Source: UBA5239 sp040391785 (GTDB taxonomy: Bacteria; Verrucomicrobiota; Lentisphaeria; Victivallales; Victivallaceae). From it: 64,000 bases of DNA. This document shows positions 7,763-15,787 of the stretch, piece by piece (position 1 is the first letter of the stretch; each line of letters starts with the position of its first letter). The stretch lies in assembly GCA_040391785.1 (NCBI GenBank), contig JBEBXH010000013.1, positions 1 to 64,000 on the forward strand, given 5' to 3'. The notes below the pieces were generated by a model that did not search any database, was not told where the DNA came from, and worked only from the letters and a program-made list of their open reading frames with translations. Position numbers and translations under genes: made by a program.

Positions 7763-10534
7763 TCACTTTTTGCCGGCTGTTCTGAATTCGACTTTCGACA
7801 GGATCTGCAGCTGGTACACCGTGAATCCGATCAACATAAACGCCAGCATCCACGCAGCCGCGGTGGCGGGCCCGAACGACAGATAGGTAAACGCTTTGTA
7901 CCAGATAAACAGCCCGGCGGTCTCGGTACGGGTGGCGGCGTCGCCCCCGGTCATCACCAGGATGTTGCCGGTGGAGGCGTACCAGGAGTTGATGAAGGCG
8001 CCGACGAAGTTGATCACGACCAGCGCTTTCAGCGTGGGGAACACCACAAAGAGGATTTTGTCGATGAAGGTGGCGCCGTCGAGGTCCGCCGCTTCGTAAT
8101 AGTCTTCCGGAATCCCCTTCAGCGCGGCCAGGTAAATCAGGCAGCCGGGGCCCATACCCGCCCAGACCATCGGCACCACGCACGCCACCATGGCGGTGTT
8201 CGGGTTGGAGAGCCAGCGGTAGGGTTCGGCGGTTGACTCGATCAGCCGCGGGAAGAAGTTCGCCAATATCGTGCTCAGCGAGTCCCCGGGCGGGAACAGA
8301 ATTGGCCTGGCAAATGCCGACGCCGCGGAAAACAGAATCAGTCCGGCAATGATGAAAAGCACCATCGGCAGCCACATCTGGTAGAACCACAATCGCCGCG
8401 CGAACGACAGGCAGATCAGCAGCAGCAGCAGCCCCAGGAGGATGAAGCCGATCGCCGGAATCTGCAGCACGATCCGGTTCAGGATACCGAATTCCGAGGG
8501 TTCGTAGAACTGCTTCCACAGCAGCATCGTCACCAGCCCGGAAATCACTGCCGGCAGGTAGAAGATCATCCGGAACACCAGTTTGCCTTTTGGCACTTCC
8601 TGCAGCAGAATCGCCAGGATCATCGGCGGCAGGAAGGTCAGCGCGATCACCAGCATGCTGTAGCGGATGGCGTTCCATACCGACTGCCACCACATGTTGT
8701 CCATCAAAAGGTTGCCAAAGTTATCGACGCCCAGGAAAATGGACTTGCCGAGGATTTTATAATCGAAAAACGCCATGAACGACCCGCGCGCCAGCGGCAG
8801 GTAGTTCCAGGTAAAGATCGTCAGTACCGCCGGTATCAGCAGGATATAGGCCCATTTGTATTTGGCGAAACCCCATTTGACCTGTTTATGACCCTTGGTG
8901 GCCGGGGGGGTGAAGATTTTGAAAATCTTGCGGAACACAAAGAAGTAGGCGACAGTGACCGCCACCAGAAAGACGACCGCCAGCACCCGGCGCTTGGTCT
9001 GCTCCTGGGGCGTGATGTCGCCGATCATCAGTTCATTGGCGCGGGCGACGGCCTCATCAAGGAGTTTCTGCAATACGGTGTGACGCGCTTCCGGTTGATC
9101 GATTCCGGGCAGGCTGCCCTCGATTTCCATCTGTTCGGCCTTCTGAATCGGGATGGTCATCTGGTCATAGGCGAAGTTACTGTTCTTGCCGTAGGGTTCC
9201 GGTTTGCCGGTTTCGAGGGCCACCTTGAAAATGTCGTTCCAATCCTTGGGGGAGAGGCGGACGATGTCGTCGTAGCCGAATTTGCTCAGGTATTTGGGCA
9301 TGATGAACTGGCCGAGGCCGCCTTCCACGAGCATATCGGTCTTGATCCGCATGGAGTCGTCGCTGTCCCAGAAGAAGATGTATTCCCAGGCGGCGTCGCG
9401 GATGGCGGGCTGGGTGATTTCCGAGAAAATCCCGTACATGCGGCTGTTCAGTTCGGCGCCGCGGATGCCGGTCGGGCCCATCGGCACCGGGGCCACGCCG
9501 TTGATTTCGGAGTTGAAGGTGGAGAGCGTTTTGTCGTCGATGTAAACCATCTGCATGCCGATTTCGCCGCGGGTCCACTTGTTGCCGGCATCGCGGGTAT
9601 CCTTGTAAGCATAGCCGCGGCGGACCACGCCGTTCTCATCCACCCAGCGTTCGGCGGAGAGCTGGGTATAGAAGTCCAGTGCTTTGACGGCTTCGGGCGA
9701 ATTGAAGGTACAGGTCCATTCGCCGGTTTTCGGATCGATCATCATGACTTCGCCGCCGGCGGACCACAGGAAGGTGATCCAGTACCACGACTCGCTTTTG
9801 CCGCGGCCCAGTGCGATGCCGTAAACCCCCTTGGCGGGGTCGGTGATTTTGACGCAGGCCTTGTACAGGTCGTCCCAGGTCCAGTTCGAATTCGGGTATT
9901 CGAGACCGTTGCGCTCAAATAAATCTTTGCGGTACATCAGGGTTTTGCCGAGCGGCGAACCGCCGTAGGGCAGCGCCCAGGTATGGACGTCGCCGTTGGC
10001 TCCCGCCCGCTTGATCACTTCCCATACTTTGGGGTGGACACGGTCGGTTTCCAGCGATTTTTTCTCTTCGGGGGTCAGGTTGTCGATGTATTCGTCGAGC
10101 GGATAAAGAAAGCCGTTGCGGATATAGTTGTCCGATTTGCGGAAGTTGATATAAAGCACGTCGGGGGCCATTTTGCCGGCGATCGCCAGCAGGTCGTTTT
10201 CCACCCCCTGGACCTGGATGCCGGAGAAGGGATGCAGCCGGATCTCGATTTTGTCCCAGTTGTAATTGCCGTATTTGACGGGATCGGCTTTGTATTTGTC
10301 GCGGTACTTGCGGGCAAAAATTGCCGGAAACTGTTTGACGAACTCTTTGACGGCGGCGACGTCGGCGCGGGTATAAAGGTCATTGGCCGTGGGGTTTGGC
10401 AAGCCGTCAACTTTGATGTTGATAATGGTGGTACCATCTTCCCCTTTTTCGATCCATCCGCCATATCCGCTGAGGCCCGCAAACAGTCCGATCAATCCGC
10501 CGATCAGGCAGGCTACGGCTTTCATTTTCAGCAT
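7763..10534 (-). CDS. Fused solute-binding protein and ABC permease (MalE-MalF type)
   Basis: A 923-residue fusion. Residues 1-25 are a signal/membrane anchor. Residues about 38-500 form a family 1 extracellular solute-binding protein (APDVLYIN, LPYGGSPLGKTLMYRKDLFE, the TWDDLYKACVKIT segment, FNSPEAVKALDFY, and a RGEIGMQ motif). A membrane segment at about 517-538 and a short linker lead to a MalF-like permease (from about 560) with the EAA motif EDYYEAADLDGATFIDKI near residue 815. The binding protein is therefore permanently tethered to its own channel. A strong Shine-Dalgarno GGAGG is 5 nt before ATG. It is the promoter-proximal gene of a two-gene operon with the MalG-like partner. Confidence 0.92.
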   Translation of the reverse strand: MLKMKAVACLIGGLIGLFAGLSGYGGWIEKGEDGTTIINIKVDGLPNPTANDLYTRADVAAVKEFVKQFPAIFARKYRDKYKADPVKYGNYNWDKIEIRLHPFSGIQVQGVENDLLAIAGKMAPDVLYINFRKSDNYIRNGFLYPLDEYIDNLTPEEKKSLETDRVHPKVWEVIKRAGANGDVHTWALPYGGSPLGKTLMYRKDLFERNGLEYPNSNWTWDDLYKACVKITDPAKGVYGIALGRGKSESWYWITFLWSAGGEVMMIDPKTGEWTCTFNSPEAVKALDFYTQLSAERWVDENGVVRRGYAYKDTRDAGNKWTRGEIGMQMVYIDDKTLSTFNSEINGVAPVPMGPTGIRGAELNSRMYGIFSEITQPAIRDAAWEYIFFWDSDDSMRIKTDMLVEGGLGQFIMPKYLSKFGYDDIVRLSPKDWNDIFKVALETGKPEPYGKNSNFAYDQMTIPIQKAEQMEIEGSLPGIDQPEARHTVLQKLLDEAVARANELMIGDITPQEQTKRRVLAVVFLVAVTVAYFFVFRKIFKIFTPPATKGHKQVKWGFAKYKWAYILLIPAVLTIFTWNYLPLARGSFMAFFDYKILGKSIFLGVDNFGNLLMDNMWWQSVWNAIRYSMLVIALTFLPPMILAILLQEVPKGKLVFRMIFYLPAVISGLVTMLLWKQFYEPSEFGILNRIVLQIPAIGFILLGLLLLLICLSFARRLWFYQMWLPMVLFIIAGLILFSAASAFARPILFPPGDSLSTILANFFPRLIESTAEPYRWLSNPNTAMVACVVPMVWAGMGPGCLIYLAALKGIPEDYYEAADLDGATFIDKILFVVFPTLKALVVINFVGAFINSWYASTGNILVMTGGDAATRTETAGLFIWYKAFTYLSFGPATAAAWMLAFMLIGFTVYQLQILSKVEFRTAGKK

Positions 10535-10722
10535 TACATCCTCCGAAATTGGTTCTGTGCAGCAATCATCTTCTCTATAGGCAAAATATAAGCATTAAAC
10601 ATAACGCGAAATTGCCGGAATACAAGCCCCCGACATGACAAAAATATAATTTTTTGATGAATAATTTGATGGAAAAAGATTATTGGTAGGACCAATATGA
10701 CATGTCGGCGCGGGAGATTTAT

Positions 10723-10826
10723 GGACATTATGGACCGGATGGACATTGTGGACAAAATGGACAATTAAAAATAAAGATTCACACCTGTCCATGATGTCCA
10801 TCAGGTCCATGATGTCCATCAGGTCC
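10723..10826. repeat. Long inverted repeat made of tandem 9-nt units (GGACNNNAT)
   Basis: The left arm (10723-10762) has four tandem nonamers beginning GGAC, and the right arm (10787-10826) four nonamers of GTCCATNNN type that are its inverse complement with about 80 percent matching. The arms would form a stem of about 40 bp with a loop of about 24 nt. It lies in the 390-nt gap between divergent genes (transporter and hydrolase). Apparent reading frames through it give only repeated M-D-I/L-M-D peptides and are not credible genes. Confidence 0.85.
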
Positions 10827-10860
10827 AATCAAATAATATGATTTTCCTTGCCGATTTTCC

Positions 10861-10889
10861 TTGACGAAATGAGGTCGGAAGTGTATTTT
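10861..10889 (+). promoter_or_regulatory. Sigma70-type promoter for the beta-lactamase-fold gene
   Basis: TTGACG (10861-10866) and TATTTT (10884-10889) are separated by 17 nt, followed by a GGAG ribosome site at 10911-10914 and the ATG at 10925. Confidence 0.5.
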
Positions 10890-10924
10890 GGTCAGATACT
10901 GCTACATTCAGGAGAATTTTCGAA

Positions 10925-11968
10925 ATGACTCATGATGATATTATCCAATTGGAAATTGCGGACGGGATTATTCACGGGGCCGCGGTGCTGGTCGGAGACT
11001 CGGAACAGAACCTATATGAGCAGGGCTACGGCCTGGCCGCCGGCGGCTCCACGGTGCCGATGACCCCCGAAACCCTGATCGATATCGCCAGCGTGACCAA
11101 AGTGCTTGCCACTACCACCGCATTGTTGATCTGTCACGACCGCGGGCTGGTGGATTTCGACGCGCCGGTCATCCGTTACCTGCCGGAGATCACGGGAAAA
11201 GCCGCAAATGTCACGCTCCGCCACCTGGCGGCCCATACCTCGGGCTACGGCGCCGCCCCCGGCGAAACTCAGCGGCCGTATTCCGACGACGACGGCCGCG
11301 AGATCCTGCGCAAAATCCTCAAATACCCTCCGGTCCGCGAGCCCGGCGAGATGGTTGAGTATGCCTGTTGGAACTTCCTGCTCCTCGGCGCGGTCGTCGA
11401 GCGAGTCACCGGTGAACCGCTGGCCGGATTCTGCCGCCGCGAAATTTTCGAACCCCTTGAAATGCATGAGACCTCGATGAGCAAACCTGTTACCGACGAT
11501 CCGGCGCGCCTGGCCCAGACGATGGGCACGCAGAAGCCGGGTGAAATTTCCGACTGGGCCGCCTTCCGCATTTACCGCGACGGCGGCTGCGCCGGCAATG
11601 CCGGGGTATTTTCCAGCGCCCGCGACCTGGCGAAATTCTGCCGCTGCCTCCTGAAGCATGGGCATTACGGTCATGGCAAGCGGCTGTTCTCGGAGGAGAT
11701 GTTCGCTGAAATCACCAGTTGCTCCACCGGGGCGCATGTCAAGAAACGCAGTTTCGGCTGGATACTGGACGACGAGTCCACCCCGGCATCCGCCTCCGGC
11801 AACCGGATCTGGCACTCCGGCTGGAGCGGCCAGACCGTGTTCATCGACCTGGATAAACAGCTGTTCGTCATTCTCCTGACCACCCGCTGCGGGGATTATG
11901 ACCGCGCCAAAAAAGACCGTTTCCTGGTAGTGGACTCCCTGCTGGCGGAATTTGCGGCGGAGTTGTGA
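10925..11968 (+). CDS. Serine hydrolase of the class C beta-lactamase / D-aminopeptidase family
   Basis: A 347-residue PF00144-type hydrolase. The nucleophile motif S-x-x-K is ASVTK (within ETLIDIASVTKVLAT). The second motif is VEYACWNFLLLGAVVE, where Y-A-C stands for the classical Y-S-N. The third is IWHSGWSGQ, replacing K-T-G with H-S-G as is common in esterase-like members. No signal peptide is visible, so it is likely cytoplasmic, acting as an esterase, amidase or peptidase on an unknown substrate rather than giving drug resistance. A D,D-carboxypeptidase lipoprotein gene follows with a 2-nt gap, suggesting a shared transcript and perhaps a link with peptidoglycan fragments. Confidence 0.88.
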   Translation: MTHDDIIQLEIADGIIHGAAVLVGDSEQNLYEQGYGLAAGGSTVPMTPETLIDIASVTKVLATTTALLICHDRGLVDFDAPVIRYLPEITGKAANVTLRHLAAHTSGYGAAPGETQRPYSDDDGREILRKILKYPPVREPGEMVEYACWNFLLLGAVVERVTGEPLAGFCRREIFEPLEMHETSMSKPVTDDPARLAQTMGTQKPGEISDWAAFRIYRDGGCAGNAGVFSSARDLAKFCRCLLKHGHYGHGKRLFSEEMFAEITSCSTGAHVKKRSFGWILDDESTPASASGNRIWHSGWSGQTVFIDLDKQLFVILLTTRCGDYDRAKKDRFLVVDSLLAEFAAEL

Positions 11969-11970
11969 CC

Positions 11971-12951
11971 ATGTACTATTTACGCTCAATTCTGGCTGGA
12001 ATCGTCCTTCTCTCCATTTGCGGCTGCGGCAAGGAGGAACAGGAAAAAGCGGAAGCGCCGCCGCGGGTGGTTTATGTGCTTCCTGCACCGCGACTGCCCA
12101 AATACCGCGTTCCGGTCACCGATCCCCTCTTCGGCAAGCCTTTCAATTACGACCGGGCGGTCTCCGGCAATATTGCTTCGGTACCCGGCAGCCGCCTTGC
12201 CCGCAATGGTATTCTGGTGGACTTGAATACCCGTCAGGTACTGTGGGAAAAAGACAGCCGGACCCCGACCCCCATCGCCTCGCTGACCAAGCTGATGACC
12301 ATTTACCAAGTCATGGAACTGCTGGAAAAAACCGACAAGCCCGACCTCGATTCGCTGGTCACGGTATCGCGCGAGAGCTGCAGCACCGCCCCCGTCAAGG
12401 CCGGCCTGCAGCCCGGTGAAAAAATCCCGCTGCGCGACTTGCTGGGCGCCCTGATGTTGCGCAGTGCCAACGACGCCGCCCACCAGATCGCGGAATATTT
12501 CGGCGACGGCAACGCGGATAATTTCATCCGCCAGATGAACACCACCGCTCATGCGATCGGTGCGACCAGTGCTTACTTTGTCAACCCCAACGGATTACCG
12601 ATTTACCGCAAGGATGGCGGCACGCTGATGAACCTTTGCAGCGCGCATGATTTGGTGATGATTTCCGAGCGGGCCATGGAGTTTCCGCAGGTGCTCGAAC
12701 TGACCTCGGCGAAGAGTTTCGCATTCCGGCACGGGGTGACGTTCAACAACACCAATCACCTGTTGACCAGCAGCCAGGGGGCCGATGGCCTGAAAACCGG
12801 CTATACCAATGCCGCCGGACACTGCCTGGCCTTCAGCTGCGAGCGCAACGGGCGGCGCCTGATCGGCGTGGTCACCGGATTCCAGAAACGCCCCGACTGT
12901 TTTGAATTCAGCCGCCAGCTGCTGGACTGGGGCTACGCTCAAAAGCCTTGA
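11971..12951 (+). CDS. D-alanyl-D-alanine carboxypeptidase lipoprotein (PBP5-like, S11)
   Basis: Trims the terminal D-Ala from peptidoglycan pentapeptides. All three active-site motifs are present: S-x-x-K as SLTK in IASLTKLMTIYQ, S-x-N as SAN in LMLRSANDAAHQ, and KTG in GADGLKTGYTNAAG. The N-terminus is a lipoprotein signal with lipobox LSICGC, so the enzyme is membrane-tethered in the periplasm. The 326-residue length lacks the extra C-terminal beta domain and amphipathic helix of classical PBP5. The ATG at 11971 is preferred over an in-frame GTG at 11965 because GGAG (11959-11962) is then at normal spacing. Its stop codon directly abuts the stop of the convergent nucleotidyltransferase gene. 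Confidence 0.93.
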   Translation: MYYLRSILAGIVLLSICGCGKEEQEKAEAPPRVVYVLPAPRLPKYRVPVTDPLFGKPFNYDRAVSGNIASVPGSRLARNGILVDLNTRQVLWEKDSRTPTPIASLTKLMTIYQVMELLEKTDKPDLDSLVTVSRESCSTAPVKAGLQPGEKIPLRDLLGALMLRSANDAAHQIAEYFGDGNADNFIRQMNTTAHAIGATSAYFVNPNGLPIYRKDGGTLMNLCSAHDLVMISERAMEFPQVLELTSAKSFAFRHGVTFNNTNHLLTSSQGADGLKTGYTNAAGHCLAFSCERNGRRLIGVVTGFQKRPDCFEFSRQLLDWGYAQKP

Positions 12952-13452
12952 TCAGCAGGAGCCGGCGAGCTTGATTTTGGATATGATTGTGGTGGACGAA
13001 AAGCCTTCGACGAACGGGATGAAGCGGAATTCCGCCCCGGCGTTTTCCAGTGCCGCGCGCTCTTCCTGGTTCAGCTTGTCGATGGTGTAATCGCCGCCCT
13101 TCACATAAACATCGGGTGCGAGCGCGGCGAGTTCGGCGGCGCAAACCGCCTGATTGAAGACAATCACACAATCCACCGATTCCAACGCCGCCAGCATGTA
13201 TGCCCGGTTGAATTCGTCGATGATCGGGCGCTCCGGCCCCTTCAATTCCCGTACCGAGGCATCGGAATTGATCAGCACGGCCAACGCGCCGCCGAAGTTA
13301 CGGCTTTCCCACAGGTACTGGGCGTGGCCGCGGTGCAGGATATCAAAGCAGCCATTGGTCACCACCAGTCGTTTCCCGGTAATCCGGAACTGCTCGCGCC
13401 ACGGAATTGCCTGTTCAAGCGTCATAATTTTCTGGGCAGGATCGATCAGCAT
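12952..13452 (-). CDS. rfaE2: D-glycero-beta-D-manno-heptose 1-phosphate adenylyltransferase
   Basis: Makes ADP-heptose for lipopolysaccharide inner core. The 166-residue stand-alone nucleotidyltransferase corresponds to the C-terminal domain of HldE. The cytidylyltransferase-like signature is VTNGCFDILHRGHAQYL; the segments LINSDASVRELKGPERPI, and further on VYVKGGDYTIDKLNQEE with GFSSTTIISKI, are diagnostic for RfaE2. Ribosome site GGAG lies 7 nt before ATG. The kinase half (rfaE1) is not in the window. Presence supports a Gram-negative cell with heptose-containing LPS. A heptad repeat lies just upstream of its start. Confidence 0.92.
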   Translation of the reverse strand: MLIDPAQKIMTLEQAIPWREQFRITGKRLVVTNGCFDILHRGHAQYLWESRNFGGALAVLINSDASVRELKGPERPIIDEFNRAYMLAALESVDCVIVFNQAVCAAELAALAPDVYVKGGDYTIDKLNQEERAALENAGAEFRFIPFVEGFSSTTIISKIKLAGSC

Positions 13453-13472
13453 AATTTACTCCTTAAATTATG

Positions 13473-13500
13473 AATTGATAATTGAAAATTGAAAATTGAA
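13473..13500. repeat. Tandem heptad repeat, AATTGAA type
   Basis: Four 7-nt units (AATTGAT, then three AATTGAA) lie 21 nt upstream of the rfaE2 start, in the gap between two minus-strand genes. Confidence 0.85.
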
Positions 13501-13590
13501 AATGAAGGAAAGGGAAGAATCCCTTTGACCCTCTTTGATATTGCAACAATCTTTCGTATTGTTATTTTTCTTCATAATTATCCATTACCA

Positions 13591-14217
13591 TTAGCGCGCG
13601 CTGGCTCTGTAATAGCCGCGTTGTTTTTCCCGGTCGAATACTAGTTTGTAACCACCGCCATTACCCTGAGAATAAGTGGAATATAATCCGTTACTCACAT
13701 AAATATAATCGGTTCCACTCTCTGTGATGGATGTAGTATCGTGTTTTATCCTTTTGATTGCTACCGATCTCTCCGTTATTTCATTCAGTGGCTGTGAGAA
13801 ATGAGTTGCTAATTCTTTGAATTCCTCCTCCAATACGTCGAAGTCCATTGCTTTATTAGTGTAGCCGAATATATAAGTGGCATTTCTTACTGATCCCCAT
13901 CGGAGTTTGTACTCGGGAACATCTTCGCCTTTTTTAGGATGGGTGTCCTGATACATGACTGAACCGAACCAACTCGGCAACACTAGAATCAATGCAAGGT
14001 AGAAAGAAACAAATGCCGCCAGTGGGGTCAGAAGCACCTTCACTATTACTGACAGTTTGGCTTTCAGAACAAATCTCACCCCAAGAAAAATTGCCGTCGA
14101 CATATAAATCAAAATAACAGAGACCCCGATCATATTGCGGACAAAAATCATGCATACCCACACAATCGGTACCAACAGGAGAAATAACCAATACTTTTTC
14201 TCTTTGAACAGTTTCAT
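13591..14217 (-). CDS. Membrane protein with a C-terminal domain shared with its upstream neighbour
   Basis: A 208-residue protein of unknown function. Three hydrophobic segments (about 10-28, 33-50, 57-85) are followed by a soluble domain of about 115 residues. That domain aligns closely with the C-terminus of the protein encoded at 14228-15127: both have N-A-T-Y, D-F-D-x-x-E-E-E-F, H-F/F-R-x-P-L-x-E-I-T, and the terminal GGGYK-F-V/L-FDR with RGYYR. It lies 10 nt downstream of that gene, so they form an operon and probably arose by duplication. No known family was recognised for the shared domain. Confidence 0.75.
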   Translation of the reverse strand: MKLFKEKKYWLFLLLVPIVWVCMIFVRNMIGVSVILIYMSTAIFLGVRFVLKAKLSVIVKVLLTPLAAFVSFYLALILVLPSWFGSVMYQDTHPKKGEDVPEYKLRWGSVRNATYIFGYTNKAMDFDVLEEEFKELATHFSQPLNEITERSVAIKRIKHDTTSITESGTDYIYVSNGLYSTYSQGNGGGYKLVFDREKQRGYYRASAR

Positions 14218-14227
14218 TTACCATTCC

Positions 14228-15127
14228 TTAGCGCACTTTGTCACGGTAGTAGCCGCGTTTTGCACTGCGGTCGAAGACGAATTTGTAGCCGCCGCCGCTC
14301 GGTTTCTGGTAAACGACGGCTATTCCGTTGTTGATCCAGAGATAACGTCGGTCAAAGCTGACATTGGATGATTTCACGCATTCCATGTTTGATACTCGTA
14401 CCGGCTTGGTTATTTCTTCCAGAGGATGACGGAACTTCCGGGCCAGGATCCGGAATTCTTCTTCGGTGGTGTCGAAATCCACCAGATTGCGTTCATGGCT
14501 CAGGTAGTAAGTGGCATTATTGATGATTGTCCCGTAGAAATCATAATGGGAAATGTTTTCGCCGCTGTCCGACCACGAATTGCGAGCACGGTTCACCCCC
14601 AGCCAGGCGAGCAGTACCAGCCATGGAATCAGGCACAGCAGAATGATGCGTCCGTATTTCATCTTTTTCCGTGGAGCCATGAGGGATTTTATTGTCTCGC
14701 CCAGATGCGGATATTCCAGTTCGATTTCCTCGTCCTCGGCTCCGATGAAATCCTCGTATTTGAATGCCGGAAACACGGCCGCACCGAACAGCCCCCATTT
14801 TTCATTGCTGCCCGGCAATAGAATCGCGGTCTGCCAGACGCCGCCGGGGATTACATTCTGGGGCCGCTGCCCTTTGGCAGTATCGGGGCCGATGACCACT
14901 TTTTCCAGGCGTCCGTCGGGATGAATCATCAGCTGTAAAGCCGGTGCGCCGGCGTGATAATACCAGATCTCGTCGGACTTGATCTTGTGCCATTTGGAGC
15001 GTTCGCCATTGTGGAGCAGGTAGTAAATGCTGGTGCCGTGTGCTCCCCGGTAAATCTCCGCGAAATTGCCTCCCTCGACGGTCAGGGGGTTCAGTTGCAG
15101 GTCGTGGATGATTTGTTCAGGTTTCAT
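14228..15127 (-). CDS. Cupin_5 (DUF985) domain fused to a membrane segment and an unknown C-terminal domain
   Basis: The first about 150 residues are a cupin of the DUF985 type: PEQIIHDLQLNPLTVEGG, YYLLHNGERSKWHKIKSDEI, WYYHAGAPALQLMI and the later VIPGGVWQTAILL with FGAAVFPAFKYEDF. Such domains usually stand alone (about 160 residues). Here it continues into one membrane helix (GRIILLCLIPWLVLLAWLGV) and the C-terminal domain shared with the 13591-14217 protein. The ATG at 15127 is favoured because family members begin right before the PEQIIHDL-like segment; an ATG at 15148 is also possible. The cupin would face the cytoplasm if the single helix runs outward. The small molecule bound is unknown. 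Confidence 0.78.
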   Translation of the reverse strand: MKPEQIIHDLQLNPLTVEGGNFAEIYRGAHGTSIYYLLHNGERSKWHKIKSDEIWYYHAGAPALQLMIHPDGRLEKVVIGPDTAKGQRPQNVIPGGVWQTAILLPGSNEKWGLFGAAVFPAFKYEDFIGAEDEEIELEYPHLGETIKSLMAPRKKMKYGRIILLCLIPWLVLLAWLGVNRARNSWSDSGENISHYDFYGTIINNATYYLSHERNLVDFDTTEEEFRILARKFRHPLEEITKPVRVSNMECVKSSNVSFDRRYLWINNGIAVVYQKPSGGGYKFVFDRSAKRGYYRDKVR

Positions 15128-15207
15128 CTTTTCGGCACCACTCATCATCGGGCATGCGTCTGCTGTGGTCGAACTTCACGACGCCGCCGTCCGTCGGTTG
15201 AGTTTTC

Positions 15208-15702
15208 TTATCCGAGGCCGAGTTCGTGTTTTTCTTTGCTGGTGATCAGGGGGCGGACGCAGATGCCGGCTTCGCGCAGCAGTGCCAGCGCATTGTCGGC
15301 AATCGTGTATTCGCGGTGGTAAACCACTTCGCTGATCCCGGCGTTGATAATCATTTTCGAGCATTGCAAACAGGGGCTGAAGGTCGTATAGAGTGTCGAT
15401 TCCTTGACCGCGATGCCGTGATAAGCCGCCTGGACGATGGCGTTTTCCTCGGCGTGGCTGCAGTAGCACTCGGAGAGGCCGGTGCCGGACGCCACCTCGG
15501 GGTTGGCGCAGCGCGGACAGCCGCCGTCGCAGCAGTTCTTGATGCCGCGCGGGGTCCCGTTGTAACCGGTGGAAATGATCCGGTTGTCCTTGACGATTAC
15601 CGCTGCCACCAGGCGCCGGCTGCAATTGCCGCGGCGCGCGGCCACATGTGCGATTTCCATAAAGTAGTTATCCCAATCGGGACGCTCGTTCCTGTCAGCC
15701 AT
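15208..15702 (-). CDS. dCMP deaminase family protein (ComEB-like)
   Basis: Deaminates dCMP to dUMP for thymidylate synthesis. The 164-residue protein has the zinc motif C-S-H-A-E-E-N-A (His-Ala-Glu) and P-C-L-Q-C, spaced as in the cytidine/deoxycytidylate deaminase fold, plus the N-terminal RPDWDNYFMEIAHVAARR and the extra zinc-site CCDGGCPRC loop. The segment NRIISTGYNGTPRG is typical of dCMP deaminases. Ribosome site GAGGATAA is close to the ATG. It is a single gene between the cupin operon and the glycan cassette. Confidence 0.93.
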   Translation of the reverse strand: MADRNERPDWDNYFMEIAHVAARRGNCSRRLVAAVIVKDNRIISTGYNGTPRGIKNCCDGGCPRCANPEVASGTGLSECYCSHAEENAIVQAAYHGIAVKESTLYTTFSPCLQCSKMIINAGISEVVYHREYTIADNALALLREAGICVRPLITSKEKHELGLG

Positions 15703-15787
15703 GGTTATCCTCGGAGTTGTCGGTTAATGTCGTAATTTAACCGCCCAACTCCGTTTTTGCAAACTCCATAAATGATTTATGCCGCCG

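Noticed and set aside
5684..8236. Very long open frame on the plus strand opposite the MalG-like permease gene
   Set aside because: It is antisense to a gene with clear permease motifs, has low-complexity Arg/Gly/Asp-rich composition, and no ribosome site; long antisense frames are expected in GC-rich coding DNA.
10534..10828. Two minus-strand frames with repeated Met-Asp-Ile peptides
   Set aside because: They come from the nonamer repeat; no ribosome site or domain.
10925..11968. Possible antibiotic-resistance beta-lactamase
   Set aside because: The motifs (SVTK, Y-A-C, H-S-G) and absence of a signal peptide fit esterase/peptidase members rather than secreted class C beta-lactamase.
15726..15748. 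CGGTTAA-type dyad upstream of the dCMP deaminase gene resembling the island operator
   Set aside because: Shares only the short GGTTAAATTA core and the dyad is oriented differently; likely chance.
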